Shown here: positions 1 to 8,524 of the stretch, in pieces
Layout: each line of letters opens with the position of its first letter
Numbering within the stretch: position 1 is the first letter of the stretch
DNA from: JAIQFV01 sp041494885
GTDB taxonomy: Bacteria > Acidobacteriota > Terriglobia > JAIQFV01
Direction of reading: 5' to 3'
Assembly (NCBI GenBank): GCA_041494885.1
Contig: JBGQBO010000027.1
Location: 9,921 to 73,920, forward strand
Length of the DNA stretch: 64,000 nt
The notes under the pieces: generated by a model
Database searches by the model: none
Seen by the model: only the letters and a program-made list of their open reading frames with translations
Told to the model about the DNA's origin: nothing
Made by a program: the position numbers and the translations under genes

Positions 1-234
1 TCCCTGCTGGCTCCCGGGGGACGCGCGGTGATCATCAGTTACCACTCCCTGGAGGATCGACTGGTCAAGCAGTCCTTCCGGGAATGGCAAAAGCGGGGAT
101 TGGCGAGGATCCTGACGGCGCACGTGGTGACATCGGGCGAGAACGAGAGAAAGGCCAATCCACGGAGCCGGAGTGCAAAATTGCGTGCGGCCGAAAAAAG
201 AAATATCGAGTGTGATACAGCGGTTGAAAAATAA
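1..234 (+). CDS. rsmH: 16S rRNA (cytosine1402-N4)-methyltransferase RsmH (MraW), 3' end only
   Basis: This is the last 77 codons of a gene whose start lies before the window. RsmH methylates N4 of C1402 in 16S rRNA with S-adenosylmethionine, in the cytoplasm, and is the usual first enzyme gene of dcw clusters. The visible part holds the family's C-terminal signature: ISYHSLEDRLVKQ near the beginning, then a basic stretch with NPRSRSAKLRAAEK close to the end. The frame is open from base 1 to the stop at 232-234. The gene is followed after 16 bases by ftsL, the standard mraW-ftsL order. Identity is secure from sequence and context; the N-terminal SAM-binding part cannot be seen. Confidence 0.95.
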   Translation, partial: SLLAPGGRAVIISYHSLEDRLVKQSFREWQKRGLARILTAHVVTSGENERKANPRSRSAKLRAAEKRNIECDTAVEK

Positions 235-250
235 TGCTTAGGAGTTCTTC

Positions 251-670
251 ATGAACGAAATTTTTTATCTCAAGCCCGTGGACAACTCGCGGATCCGAAA
301 GCCGATCGATTTGAGGATGAGCCTGCAGTTGGGATCCTGGCTGCTGGTCGCCTCCCTGCTGGTTATGGCGCTCCTGCTGCAGGCATGGGAACGCGTGGAA
401 ATTCGCCAGATGGGTTATCAGATCGAGAATGTCCGTTCCGAAACGGATACGATTCAGCAGGAGAACCATCTCCTCTTGGTGGAGCGGGCCGCCTTGCGGA
501 GCCCGAGGCGCATCGACAGTCTGGCCCGGGTCAGCCTGGGAATGACCCTTCCCTTGCAGCAACAGATGATCATGCTGGATTCAACTCACACGTTGGGTGA
601 GCAGCCGGTCATGGCGCAAGTCCACTCCGCGGGGGAGACGATCCCCCCCAAATCACGCGGGGTGGAATAA
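251..670 (+). CDS. ftsL: Cell division protein FtsL-like
   Basis: A 139-residue bitopic membrane protein between rsmH and ftsI, the position of FtsL. It has a short cytoplasmic tail rich in charged residues, one transmembrane helix at about residues 27-46 (LGSWLLVASLLVMALLLQAW), then a heptad-like segment to about residue 95 that should form the coiled coil by which FtsL pairs with FtsB and FtsQ. The start is fixed by AGGAG six bases upstream of the ATG. FtsL sequences are poorly conserved, so the call rests on topology, size and gene order. The length is slightly above the E. coli protein (121 residues). Confidence 0.8.
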   Translation: MNEIFYLKPVDNSRIRKPIDLRMSLQLGSWLLVASLLVMALLLQAWERVEIRQMGYQIENVRSETDTIQQENHLLLVERAALRSPRRIDSLARVSLGMTLPLQQQMIMLDSTHTLGEQPVMAQVHSAGETIPPKSRGVE

Positions 671-736
671 GGACACTAGATTCCTTGATCTCCGATCCTT
701 CTACAGAACGACTCTTAAGATCCGTGAGAGCTCTCC

Positions 737-2827
737 ATGCCTTCTCAGTCCAAAAAATCAGCGCAAACCAGAATTTTTATCCTCGGGATCATGATGCTTT
801 TGTGGTCGTTCGTGGTCTTGGCGCGACTGTTCGATTTGCAGTTGGTCCGGCATGGGGAGATGCAGGACAAAGCGCTCCGGCAACAACAGCATGTGGTGAA
901 TATCGTTCCCCATCGGGGCGTGATCTACGACCGCCAGCATCGTGAGCTGGCGATTAGCGTTGATGTTGATTCCCTCGCCGCCTGGGGCAGCCAGATCAAG
1001 GACGCCAAGGCTAGCGCGCACACCCTCGCCCGCCTCCTCCGCATGGATTCCAAAGAGATTGAATCCAAACTCACCTCCACGCGGGGATTTGTATGGATCA
1101 AGCGCAAGCTCGACAAACCGGAAGCGGATGCCGTTCGAGCTCTCAACCTCAAGGGACTGGAGTTCATCAAGGAGAGCAAGCGTTTTTATCCAAAACGGGA
1201 ACTGGCAGCGCAGGTCCTGGGGTACGTGGGACTCGACAATGAGGGATTAGGTGGGATTGAACATTACTATGACAACCGAATCAAGGGAGCGCCCGGGCGA
1301 TTCTTTGTGCTGGTGGATGCGCGGCGTCAACGATATGGCCGCAAGGAGGACAGCCGATCCCCGGGGGACGACGCGATCCTGACCATCGATGAGAACATTC
1401 AGTACATCACCCAAAAGGCGCTCGATTCGGCCATGGAGGCGACCCGCTCCGAGGGAGGCACCGCCATTGTCATGAATCCCCGGACCGGGGAAATCCTGGC
1501 CCTGGCAAATTCCCCCGATTTCAACCCCAACAGCTACAAGGCGACCGGCCCCGATACCTGGAAGAACCGCGCCGTGCAATCCATCTATGAGCCGGGTTCC
1601 ACCTTTAAGATGATAACCGTGGCGGCCGCACTGGAGGAAGGGCTGACGACGCCGGAGGAAGTGATCGATTGCCAGATGGGGGCGATCGTGCTGGCGGGCC
1701 ATACCATCCACGACCATGAGCGGCTGGGCGCGCTCACGGTCACCCAGGTCATAGAGAAATCCAGCGACGTCGGCGCCATCAAGCTGGGATTGCGCCTGGG
1801 CGACGAGCGATTTTACAAGTTCATCCGGGCGTTTGGGTTTGGCTCACCCACGGGGGTTGACCTCCCCGGAGAGGCAAAAGGCATCGCCCGCGATCCCAGC
1901 CAATGGTCCAAGATCTCCGTGGGGGCGATCTCCATGGGTCAGGAGGTAGGGGTTACTCCGCTCCAGATCCTGCACGCCGTCTCGACCATTGCCAATGACG
2001 GTGTGTCGATGCGGCCCTTTCTCACCAAGGCCATTGTCGATCCCAGCGGGAAATGGGTATTGACCAATATGCCCCAGTCCACGCGCGTCATCAGTGCTCG
2101 AACCGCGGTCACGATGAAGAAGATGCTGGAAGGAGTGATCCTTGAAGGGACCGGCCGAAAGGCCAAGCTTGAAGGCTATACCGCCGCAGGCAAAACCGGC
2201 ACGGCCCAAAAGACCGATCCCCAGACCGGGCGCTATTACCACAACAAGTACGTGGCGTCGTTTGCCGGCTTCACCCCTGTCAATAACCCTGAACTGGCCA
2301 TCATTGTGGTACTGGATTCACCGGAAGGATACTTACACCAAGGGGGGCAGGTGGCCGCCCCCGTCTGGAAGGAAATCGCCGAACAAACCCTGCGGTATCT
2401 TAATGTCCCCCCCGATTTGCCCTTGATGAATGTGGCCAAGAAGAGTGCGCCGGCCGTTCGCAGCGAGGAGGTATCTGATTTTGAACCCAACTCGGCGTTT
2501 GAAAGGGCAACGTCGCAGACCACTCCCCTCCGAATGGTGTCATCAAATTACTCCGTCCGACCGGTAGGAAATTCCCGAAATGAGGGAGAGACCCGAGTGG
2601 AAGAAGAAAAGTCTTTCCGAGCGACCGAAAATACCATCCCCGTCCCCAGTCTTCTGGGTAAATCGCTGCGCCAAGCCGCAGTCGATTGCCAGCAAGTGGG
2701 TTTGGAGTTGGAGGTCGTGGGATCGGGATTCGTCGTGAATCAGCACCCCATGGCGGGGACATTGGTTCCGCCGCAATCACGGATTGTAGCGAAGTTTGCC
2801 CGGCAACCTGAACGAGGAGCCCTCTAA
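737..2827 (+). CDS. ftsI: Peptidoglycan transpeptidase FtsI (PBP3 class) with C-terminal PASTA domain
   Basis: Septal DD-transpeptidase that cross-links new peptidoglycan in the periplasm, 696 residues. A transmembrane anchor lies at about 13-32, then the PBP dimerisation domain (RGVIYDRQHREL near 60), then the transpeptidase domain. The catalytic SxxK is STFK with Ser288 and Lys291; the second motif reads Ser342-Ser343-Asp344 where many relatives have SxN; KTGT starts at Lys486. Residues about 632-690 form one PASTA domain (IPVPSLLGKSLRQAA), a tail absent from enterobacterial FtsI but common in other phyla. The 66-base gap from ftsL has only a weak ribosome-binding site, but the ATG is well placed before the anchor. 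Function is secure. Confidence 0.95.
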   Translation: MPSQSKKSAQTRIFILGIMMLLWSFVVLARLFDLQLVRHGEMQDKALRQQQHVVNIVPHRGVIYDRQHRELAISVDVDSLAAWGSQIKDAKASAHTLARLLRMDSKEIESKLTSTRGFVWIKRKLDKPEADAVRALNLKGLEFIKESKRFYPKRELAAQVLGYVGLDNEGLGGIEHYYDNRIKGAPGRFFVLVDARRQRYGRKEDSRSPGDDAILTIDENIQYITQKALDSAMEATRSEGGTAIVMNPRTGEILALANSPDFNPNSYKATGPDTWKNRAVQSIYEPGSTFKMITVAAALEEGLTTPEEVIDCQMGAIVLAGHTIHDHERLGALTVTQVIEKSSDVGAIKLGLRLGDERFYKFIRAFGFGSPTGVDLPGEAKGIARDPSQWSKISVGAISMGQEVGVTPLQILHAVSTIANDGVSMRPFLTKAIVDPSGKWVLTNMPQSTRVISARTAVTMKKMLEGVILEGTGRKAKLEGYTAAGKTGTAQKTDPQTGRYYHNKYVASFAGFTPVNNPELAIIVVLDSPEGYLHQGGQVAAPVWKEIAEQTLRYLNVPPDLPLMNVAKKSAPAVRSEEVSDFEPNSAFERATSQTTPLRMVSSNYSVRPVGNSRNEGETRVEEEKSFRATENTIPVPSLLGKSLRQAAVDCQQVGLELEVVGSGFVVNQHPMAGTLVPPQSRIVAKFARQPERGAL

Positions 2828-2879
2828 ATGGAGAATTCTCTTCGATGGGAAGAGGGCTTCAAGGAGGTGAGGGGAGCGG

Positions 2880-4370
2880 TTGACATCTCTAAACGAGCTT
2901 CTTAACTCCCTGCAGCCCGCGGAGATCAAGGGTTCGACTGAGGTCTCCATCCTGCGAATCTGCTGCGATTCGCGCCAGGTCGAAAAGGGAAGTCTCTTTT
3001 TCGCCCTGCGAGGGGAAAAACTGGATGGAAACCGCTTTGTGCGAGAAGCCGTTCATCGTGGAGCCGTGGCTGTCGTCACGGATGCGGGCGAGGTCAGGGT
3101 CCCCTCCGGAATATGCTTGCTCCACGTGGGGGACGCGCGACGATCGATGGCCATGACCGCCTCTGCGTTCTATGGTCATCCCACGCGGAGCGTTCAACTG
3201 GTCGGCATTACCGGGACCAACGGAAAAACGACGACCAGTTACATTTTGCATTCGATTTTTCGGGCAAGACAGGAATGCGCAGGCTTGATCGGGACGATAG
3301 AGAATCTCATCGGAGACCGGTCCATCCCGTCGCAGAACACCACCCCGGAATCCGTTCATTTACAGGGCTTCCTGGCCGAACTTCGTGATCAAGGCTGCCT
3401 CCGCGCCGTGATGGAGGTCTCCTCTCATGCCCTGGAAATGCACCGCGTTGATGGTTGCCACTTTCGGGTGGCGGTGTTCACCAATCTCACCCGCGACCAT
3501 TTGGATTTCCATCAAACCATGGATCGCTACTTTGACGCCAAACGGAAACTGTTTTATGGAGTGGAGAGCCCCCCGCCGGAGTGGGCGGTTCTCAACCTGG
3601 ATGACGACCACGGAGCAAGGCTGAACGCCGAAGTTCCTTCAAAGAAGTTGACTTATGGTCTGCACTCGGCGGCCGATGTTCACGCAAGCGCCGTTGAATT
3701 TTCATTTGATGGGTTGAGATTCACAGCCCAGACCCCGCGAGGGTCGATTCCGGTGGAATCGACCCTCGCGGGGACCCCCAACGTGTACAACATTCTGGCG
3801 GCCCTGGCCTCCTCGATCGCGATGGATATCGATATGGACACTATTCGTCAAGGAATTCGGAATCTCCGCTCCGTCCCGGGACGGTTCGAAAGGGTCGATT
3901 GTGGCCAACCGTTCGCGGTGATTGTTGACTATGCGCACACCGATGACGCACTGAAGAATGCCATCACGACGGCGCGAGGGCTGACCAAGGGCCGCGTCAT
4001 CACGGTCTTCGGCTGCGGCGGGGATCGCGACCGCACCAAGCGACCCCTCATGGGTGAAGTGGCCGGCCGGCTCAGTGATTTCACCATCCTGACCTCCGAC
4101 AACCCGCGGAGTGAAGATCCCCTGCGAATCATTGCCGATGCCGTGGTGGGACTGCAACGGGCGACCGACCGGTACGCCGTCGAACCCGACCGGGGCAACG
4201 CCATTCGACGCGCCTTGGAAGAGGCGCATGATGGCGACCTTGTGCTCCTGGCCGGCAAGGGGCACGAAACCTATCAGGTCCTCGCGGATCGCACCTTTCA
4301 TTTTGACGACCGGGAAGTGGCGCGCGAAATCCTCTCCGGACTGGGCTACTCATCGACGGTATGCAACTAA
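2880..4370 (+). CDS. murE: UDP-MurNAc-L-Ala-D-Glu:meso-diaminopimelate ligase MurE
   Basis: Cytoplasmic ATP-dependent ligase adding the third stem-peptide residue, 496 residues. The P-loop is GTNGKTTT with Lys116, and the amino-acid-selecting motif is DNPR at 407-410, the signature of meso-diaminopimelate-adding enzymes rather than lysine-adding ones. The start is TTG, decided by AAGGAGGTGA at 2862-2871 eight bases upstream. The gene overlaps murF by 10 bases, pointing to coupled translation. Inside the gene, codons around 3733-3773 contain a perfect 19-bp inverted repeat, annotated separately; the protein frame runs through it with a plausible family sequence (TPRGSIPVESTLAGTP just before NVYNILAA). 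Confidence 0.96.
   Translation: MTSLNELLNSLQPAEIKGSTEVSILRICCDSRQVEKGSLFFALRGEKLDGNRFVREAVHRGAVAVVTDAGEVRVPSGICLLHVGDARRSMAMTASAFYGHPTRSVQLVGITGTNGKTTTSYILHSIFRARQECAGLIGTIENLIGDRSIPSQNTTPESVHLQGFLAELRDQGCLRAVMEVSSHALEMHRVDGCHFRVAVFTNLTRDHLDFHQTMDRYFDAKRKLFYGVESPPPEWAVLNLDDDHGARLNAEVPSKKLTYGLHSAADVHASAVEFSFDGLRFTAQTPRGSIPVESTLAGTPNVYNILAALASSIAMDIDMDTIRQGIRNLRSVPGRFERVDCGQPFAVIVDYAHTDDALKNAITTARGLTKGRVITVFGCGGDRDRTKRPLMGEVAGRLSDFTILTSDNPRSEDPLRIIADAVVGLQRATDRYAVEPDRGNAIRRALEEAHDGDLVLLAGKGHETYQVLADRTFHFDDREVAREILSGLGYSSTVCN
3733..3773. repeat. Perfect 19-bp palindrome with 3-base spacer inside murE
   Basis: The left arm (3733-3751, starting CCCCGCGAGG and ending GATTCC) is followed by GGT and then its exact reverse complement at 3755-3773. 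All 19 pairs match and pairing stops at both outer ends (A opposite A). The element is in frame in the murE coding region and adds no visible insertion relative to the family pattern. In mRNA it would form an extremely stable hairpin. No function is known to me. Confidence 0.9.
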
Positions 4371-5806
4371 CCTTGCGCGAAATCTCGGAGGCTTTAGCTG
4401 TGATGGGCGAATCTGTCGTGGGAGAGCTTCCCGAAATGAACACCGTCGCATCAGGGTATTCCATCGACAGCCGCACATTGAACCCCGGGGATCTCTTCTT
4501 CGCGATCCGGGGCTCACGATCGGACGGCCATGAGTTCGTTTTATCCGCCTTCGAAAAAGGGGCCTGTGGCGCGGTGGTGGCGGCGGACTGGGCTGGGCGC
4601 CAGAACTTTCGATTAAGTCCGTCCGGGAAAGCTCCTCAACGGAACTGGATCGCTGTTCCCGACACGACGGCCGCTCTCCAGAACCTCGCGGCACGAGCCC
4701 GCCAATGGTGGGGCGGGGTAGTGGTGGCCATCACCGGCAGCGCCGGGAAAACAACCACAAAGGAAATCTGCGCCACCCTGCTCAGTTCCACCCGCAGGGT
4801 GTATAAGTCAGAAGGGAACCTCAATAACCTTTACGGAGTGCCCTTGACGCTGCTCCGCGTGGATGCGAGTGCGGACGTGGCGGTCATCGAACTGGCCATG
4901 TCGGCCCGGGAGGAGATTCGCAGCCTTACACGAATCGCCGTTCCGGAGGTGGGAGTCCTCACCAACGTCAATCCCGTGCATCTCCAGTTTTTTTCCTCCC
5001 TCGACGAAATCGCCCTGGCCAAGCGCGAACTGGCCGAAGAGCTGGACGCCCGGGCCTCGGTGATTCTTAATGCCGATGATCTCCGCGTCGCCCATTTTTC
5101 GTCTCACACAAAAGCCCGGGTCATCACGTATGGGCGAAGTCAGGGGGCGGACGTGCGCATCGAAAACGTCCGGACGAAAGATTTGGAAGGGTCTGAATTT
5201 GAGGTGGCGATTGCCTCGGGACCCCGCGTGTCTTTTCGATTGCCCCTGATAGGAGAGCATAATGTCTGGAACGCGGGAGCGGCGATTGCTGTTGCCCTCC
5301 AGTTGGGGGTCCCGCTGGAGGAGGCGGCACGCCGTCTCGAACGGGTCCGTCCGGCGAGAATGCGCGGGGAGATCTTAAGATTTGCAGAAGGATTCACGGT
5401 CATTGACGACACCTACAATTCAAACCCTCGCGCCTTGACCGAAGTGATTTCGGCAGTGGCCGGCATGGGAGGATTTAAACGGAAGATCGTGGCCGCGGGT
5501 GAAATGCTGGAGCTGGGAACGGAGTCCCGCGCGTTGCATGAGGGTTGTGGAAGGTCGATGGCCGAGGCGGGTATCGATGTCTTGATTGCGGTACAGGGGG
5601 ATGCGGAAACGATGGCTTCTGGCGCCTTGGCGGCCGGGATGGACCCTGAGAAGGTTTTTTTCTATTCCACGCCTGCGGAAGCCGGAGAGAAACTGTGCCG
5701 GATCATGGCGCCGGGAGATTTGGTCTTATTGAAAGGGTCGCGAGGCGTTAAAATGGAGTTGGCGTTGGACCGCCTGCGCCAGAAATTTTCAGCGAAAGCA
5801 CACTGA
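4361..5806 (+). CDS. murF: UDP-MurNAc-tripeptide:D-Ala-D-Ala ligase MurF
   Basis: Cytoplasmic Mur ligase that completes the UDP-MurNAc-pentapeptide, 481 residues. The central domain carries the P-loop TGSAGKTTT with Lys130. The N-terminal domain (DSRTLNPGDLFFAIRG) and the C-terminal domain (DDTYNSNP, then a VLLKGSRGVKME end) match MurF. The ATG sits 10 bases inside the end of murE, and the stop shares its last base with the ATG of mraY (TGATG), so translation of murE, murF and mraY is probably coupled. Length is close to the usual 450-470. Confidence 0.96.
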   Translation: MQLTLREISEALAVMGESVVGELPEMNTVASGYSIDSRTLNPGDLFFAIRGSRSDGHEFVLSAFEKGACGAVVAADWAGRQNFRLSPSGKAPQRNWIAVPDTTAALQNLAARARQWWGGVVVAITGSAGKTTTKEICATLLSSTRRVYKSEGNLNNLYGVPLTLLRVDASADVAVIELAMSAREEIRSLTRIAVPEVGVLTNVNPVHLQFFSSLDEIALAKRELAEELDARASVILNADDLRVAHFSSHTKARVITYGRSQGADVRIENVRTKDLEGSEFEVAIASGPRVSFRLPLIGEHNVWNAGAAIAVALQLGVPLEEAARRLERVRPARMRGEILRFAEGFTVIDDTYNSNPRALTEVISAVAGMGGFKRKIVAAGEMLELGTESRALHEGCGRSMAEAGIDVLIAVQGDAETMASGALAAGMDPEKVFFYSTPAEAGEKLCRIMAPGDLVLLKGSRGVKMELALDRLRQKFSAKAH

Positions 5807-6936
5807 TGCTCTTTTGGCTTTTTACCTCACTGCAGCACGAGTTCACGCCGCTCCGCGTCTTCCGATATATTACCTTCCGGACCGCCTATGCCTCGCTGAC
5901 TGCGTTGGTGTTGAGTCTGCTGTTGGGTCCCTGGCTCATTCGCCGGCTGCAGGAATTTCAAATCGGTCAGCAGATCCGCGACGACGGCCCCCAATCCCAT
6001 CTGGGAAAGGCGGGCACGCCCACGATGGGCGGAGTCCTGATTGTGGTCTCCATCCTCTTGCCCACCTTGTTGTGGGCGGACTTGAAAAGCCGCTACGTCT
6101 GGATGGCCATGCTGGCCACGCTCGCGTTCGCGGTCATCGGTTTCCTCGACGATTTGGCCAAGGTGTCCCGGAAGAAATCCCTCGGTCTGACCGGCCGTCA
6201 AAAGCTGATCTTTCAGACGCTGGTCGCGTTGGCCCTCGCGCTGGTGCTGCTTTACCTCACCACGGAGAAACAATACTCCACCAACCTGATTGTCCCCTTC
6301 TTCAAGCAGTTTAATCCCGACCTGATCGTGCACCGCTGGTTCAGAATTTGGTGGTTGCATCCTCTAGCCTATCTCCCTTTTGTTCTGTTTGTCATTCTCG
6401 TGGTGGTGGGCTCGTCCAACGCGGTCAATCTGACCGACGGCCTGGATGGTCTGGCGATCGGGTCAGTGGTCATCGCCGCTTCCGCATTAACGGTCTTGAC
6501 CTATATTTCCGGAAACGCCAAATTTGCGGAGTACCTCGACATCCAGAATCTTCCACGGGTGGGTGAAATCACGATCTTCTGCGGCTCCATGGTGGGAGCG
6601 TCCCTGGGTTTTCTCTGGTACAACTGTTTTCCGGCAACGATCTTCATGGGGGATGTGGGCTCCCTGGCCCTGGGGGGGGCGATCGGCACCGTGGGGGTGA
6701 TTGTCAAGCAGGAAATCCTGCTCCTTTTTATCGGCGGGATTTTTGTCATTGAAGCGCTGTCGGTGATGATCCAGGTGCTCTATTTTAAATTGACCGGGAA
6801 GAGGGTGTTCCGGATGGCGCCGATTCACCACCACTTTGAACTGATCGGTTGGAAGGAACCGCAAGTCATCATTCGTTTTTGGATTGCCGCGTTGATTTTT
6901 GCGTTGTTCAGTCTGACCACGCTTAAACTACGCTGA
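5806..6936 (+). CDS. mraY: Phospho-N-acetylmuramoyl-pentapeptide transferase MraY
   Basis: Polytopic inner-membrane enzyme that moves phospho-MurNAc-pentapeptide to undecaprenyl phosphate, giving lipid I. The 376 residues contain about ten hydrophobic helices and all family signatures: GTPTMGG near 70, DDLAKV near 120, NLTDGLDGLA near 210, and the late cytoplasmic HHHFE loop. It is about 15 residues longer than E. coli MraY, with the extra at the N-terminus and in the loop before the DGLDG motif. The start codon overlaps the murF stop by one base. Neighbours and motifs make the call secure. Confidence 0.97.
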   Translation: MLFWLFTSLQHEFTPLRVFRYITFRTAYASLTALVLSLLLGPWLIRRLQEFQIGQQIRDDGPQSHLGKAGTPTMGGVLIVVSILLPTLLWADLKSRYVWMAMLATLAFAVIGFLDDLAKVSRKKSLGLTGRQKLIFQTLVALALALVLLYLTTEKQYSTNLIVPFFKQFNPDLIVHRWFRIWWLHPLAYLPFVLFVILVVVGSSNAVNLTDGLDGLAIGSVVIAASALTVLTYISGNAKFAEYLDIQNLPRVGEITIFCGSMVGASLGFLWYNCFPATIFMGDVGSLALGGAIGTVGVIVKQEILLLFIGGIFVIEALSVMIQVLYFKLTGKRVFRMAPIHHHFELIGWKEPQVIIRFWIAALIFALFSLTTLKLR

Positions 6937-6977
6937 AGGATGGAGTCGGGCATTTCCTCAAGATCCCCTTTTTCGAG

Positions 6978-8414
6978 ATGAAAAAAAACCTGAAGGCTGC
7001 ACGGACAAAGGCTGAACCCCATCATTCGGCGGGGTCGGGTGTGCCGGACCTGCGGGGAGCCCGTGTCCTGGTGGTGGGGTTAAGACGCAGTGGGGTGGCT
7101 GCCGCGACCCTTTGTGCGGAGAAGGGCGGAAGGATCACCGTCTCTGATTCGGGGGAACGGGCGGGCTTTTTGGCGGAGACGGAGGCCCTCCGGGACATGA
7201 GCGTGGAGTTCGAATTCGGAGGACATCAAGTCCGAACGTTTCTCAAGGCGGACTTGATTGTGGTGAGCCCTGGCGTTCCCCTCTCGATTGAGCCACTGCA
7301 AGCCGCCTCCAAAAAGGGGATTGAAGTGATCAGCGAACTTGAATTGGCCTGGCGTTATTTGCGGGGCCGGATGATCGCGATCACAGGGTCGAATGGGAAA
7401 ACGACCACGACGGCCTTGGCTGGCGAGGTGTTTCGCTCGGCGGGATTTCACACCTTGGTGGGAGGGAACATCGGCACCCCGCTGACCTCACTCGTCAACT
7501 CCTCGACAGAGGAATCGATTGTGGTCGCGGAGGTCAGCAGTTTTCAACTGGAGGCCATCCCCACGTTTCGTCCTTTCGTCGGGGTGGTGCTGAATGTAAC
7601 TCCTGATCACTTGGACCGGTATTCTTCGTTTAAAGAATATGCCTCTTTCAAGCGGGCCCTGTTTAAGAATCAGACCCGCGACGAGTGGGCGGTGTTGAAT
7701 CGGGATGATCCCGTCACGGCCGGGTTTGGCCGTGACTTACCCGGCCGCGTCTGGTGGTTCTCGCAACGGACCCCCTTGCAGGAAGGCGCCTTTTATGCCG
7801 ATCAGCGGATTGAAGTGGCGCACGGGGGTGAGACGACCCCCGTGATTCGCCGCAGCGAGATCCCCTTGCTCGGGGCCCATAATATTGAGAACTGTTTGGC
7901 GGCTGTCTCCGCAGCCGCCATTCTTGGCGCAGACTTCCGCAACGTGGCCCGCGCGATTTCCGAGTTTTCAGGCGTGGAGCATCGCCTGGAGTTTTCGGCG
8001 GAAGTGAAGGGAGTCAAGTATTACAACGATTCCAAGGCCACCAACGTGGATGCCACCCTGAAGGCCTTGGAAGCATTCGAAGGGAACGTGGTCTTGATCC
8101 TGGGGGGAAAAGACAAGGGGAGTGACTATACCGTCCTTTCCCCCCTGTTGAAGACGCGGGTGAAAACAGTTCTTCTGATCGGAGCTGCGGCAGAAAAGAT
8201 TGAGAGACAACTGACCGGCATGGTCGAGATGAAGCGGTGCGAGACCCTGCAGCGTGCCGTCGAAATCACTCCCTCCCTGACCACTCGCGGAGATGTTGTG
8301 CTGCTCGCCCCGGCCTGCGCCAGCTTCGATCAGTTCGAGAATTATGAGCATCGGGGCCGGGTCTTCAAAGAATTGGTTCGGGAACTCATGGGAAAGGCAG
8401 CGCAGGCTGAGTAG
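6978..8414 (+). CDS. murD: UDP-MurNAc-L-alanine:D-glutamate ligase MurD
   Basis: Cytoplasmic Mur ligase adding D-glutamate, 478 residues. A lysine-rich N-terminal extension of about 25 residues precedes the Rossmann-like UDP-binding domain (RVLVVGLRRSGVA). The P-loop is GSNGKTTT with Lys141, followed by EVSSFQLE and the NDSKATN motif of the C-terminal domain. No strong ribosome-binding site precedes the ATG at 6978, so the exact start is less certain; in-frame starts further in would remove the extension. The gene lies 41 bases after mraY and before ftsW, the usual order. Confidence 0.95.
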   Translation: MKKNLKAARTKAEPHHSAGSGVPDLRGARVLVVGLRRSGVAAATLCAEKGGRITVSDSGERAGFLAETEALRDMSVEFEFGGHQVRTFLKADLIVVSPGVPLSIEPLQAASKKGIEVISELELAWRYLRGRMIAITGSNGKTTTTALAGEVFRSAGFHTLVGGNIGTPLTSLVNSSTEESIVVAEVSSFQLEAIPTFRPFVGVVLNVTPDHLDRYSSFKEYASFKRALFKNQTRDEWAVLNRDDPVTAGFGRDLPGRVWWFSQRTPLQEGAFYADQRIEVAHGGETTPVIRRSEIPLLGAHNIENCLAAVSAAAILGADFRNVARAISEFSGVEHRLEFSAEVKGVKYYNDSKATNVDATLKALEAFEGNVVLILGGKDKGSDYTVLSPLLKTRVKTVLLIGAAAEKIERQLTGMVEMKRCETLQRAVEITPSLTTRGDVVLLAPACASFDQFENYEHRGRVFKELVRELMGKAAQAE

Positions 8415-8524
8415 GGATGTCGGGTTCCTCCTGAGCGTGGCGGGCGTAGAATCGCAGCGCAAACCCGGCATCCAAAACGACCGCATCACGGGAACAACTG
8501 AACTTCGGGGACGACTTTAATACC

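Noticed and set aside
1844..2242. Long antisense open frames inside ftsI, ftsA, ftsZ and other genes
   Set aside because: They are shadows caused by GC-rich codon use; none has recognisable motifs or start signals, and each is covered by a secure gene on the other strand.
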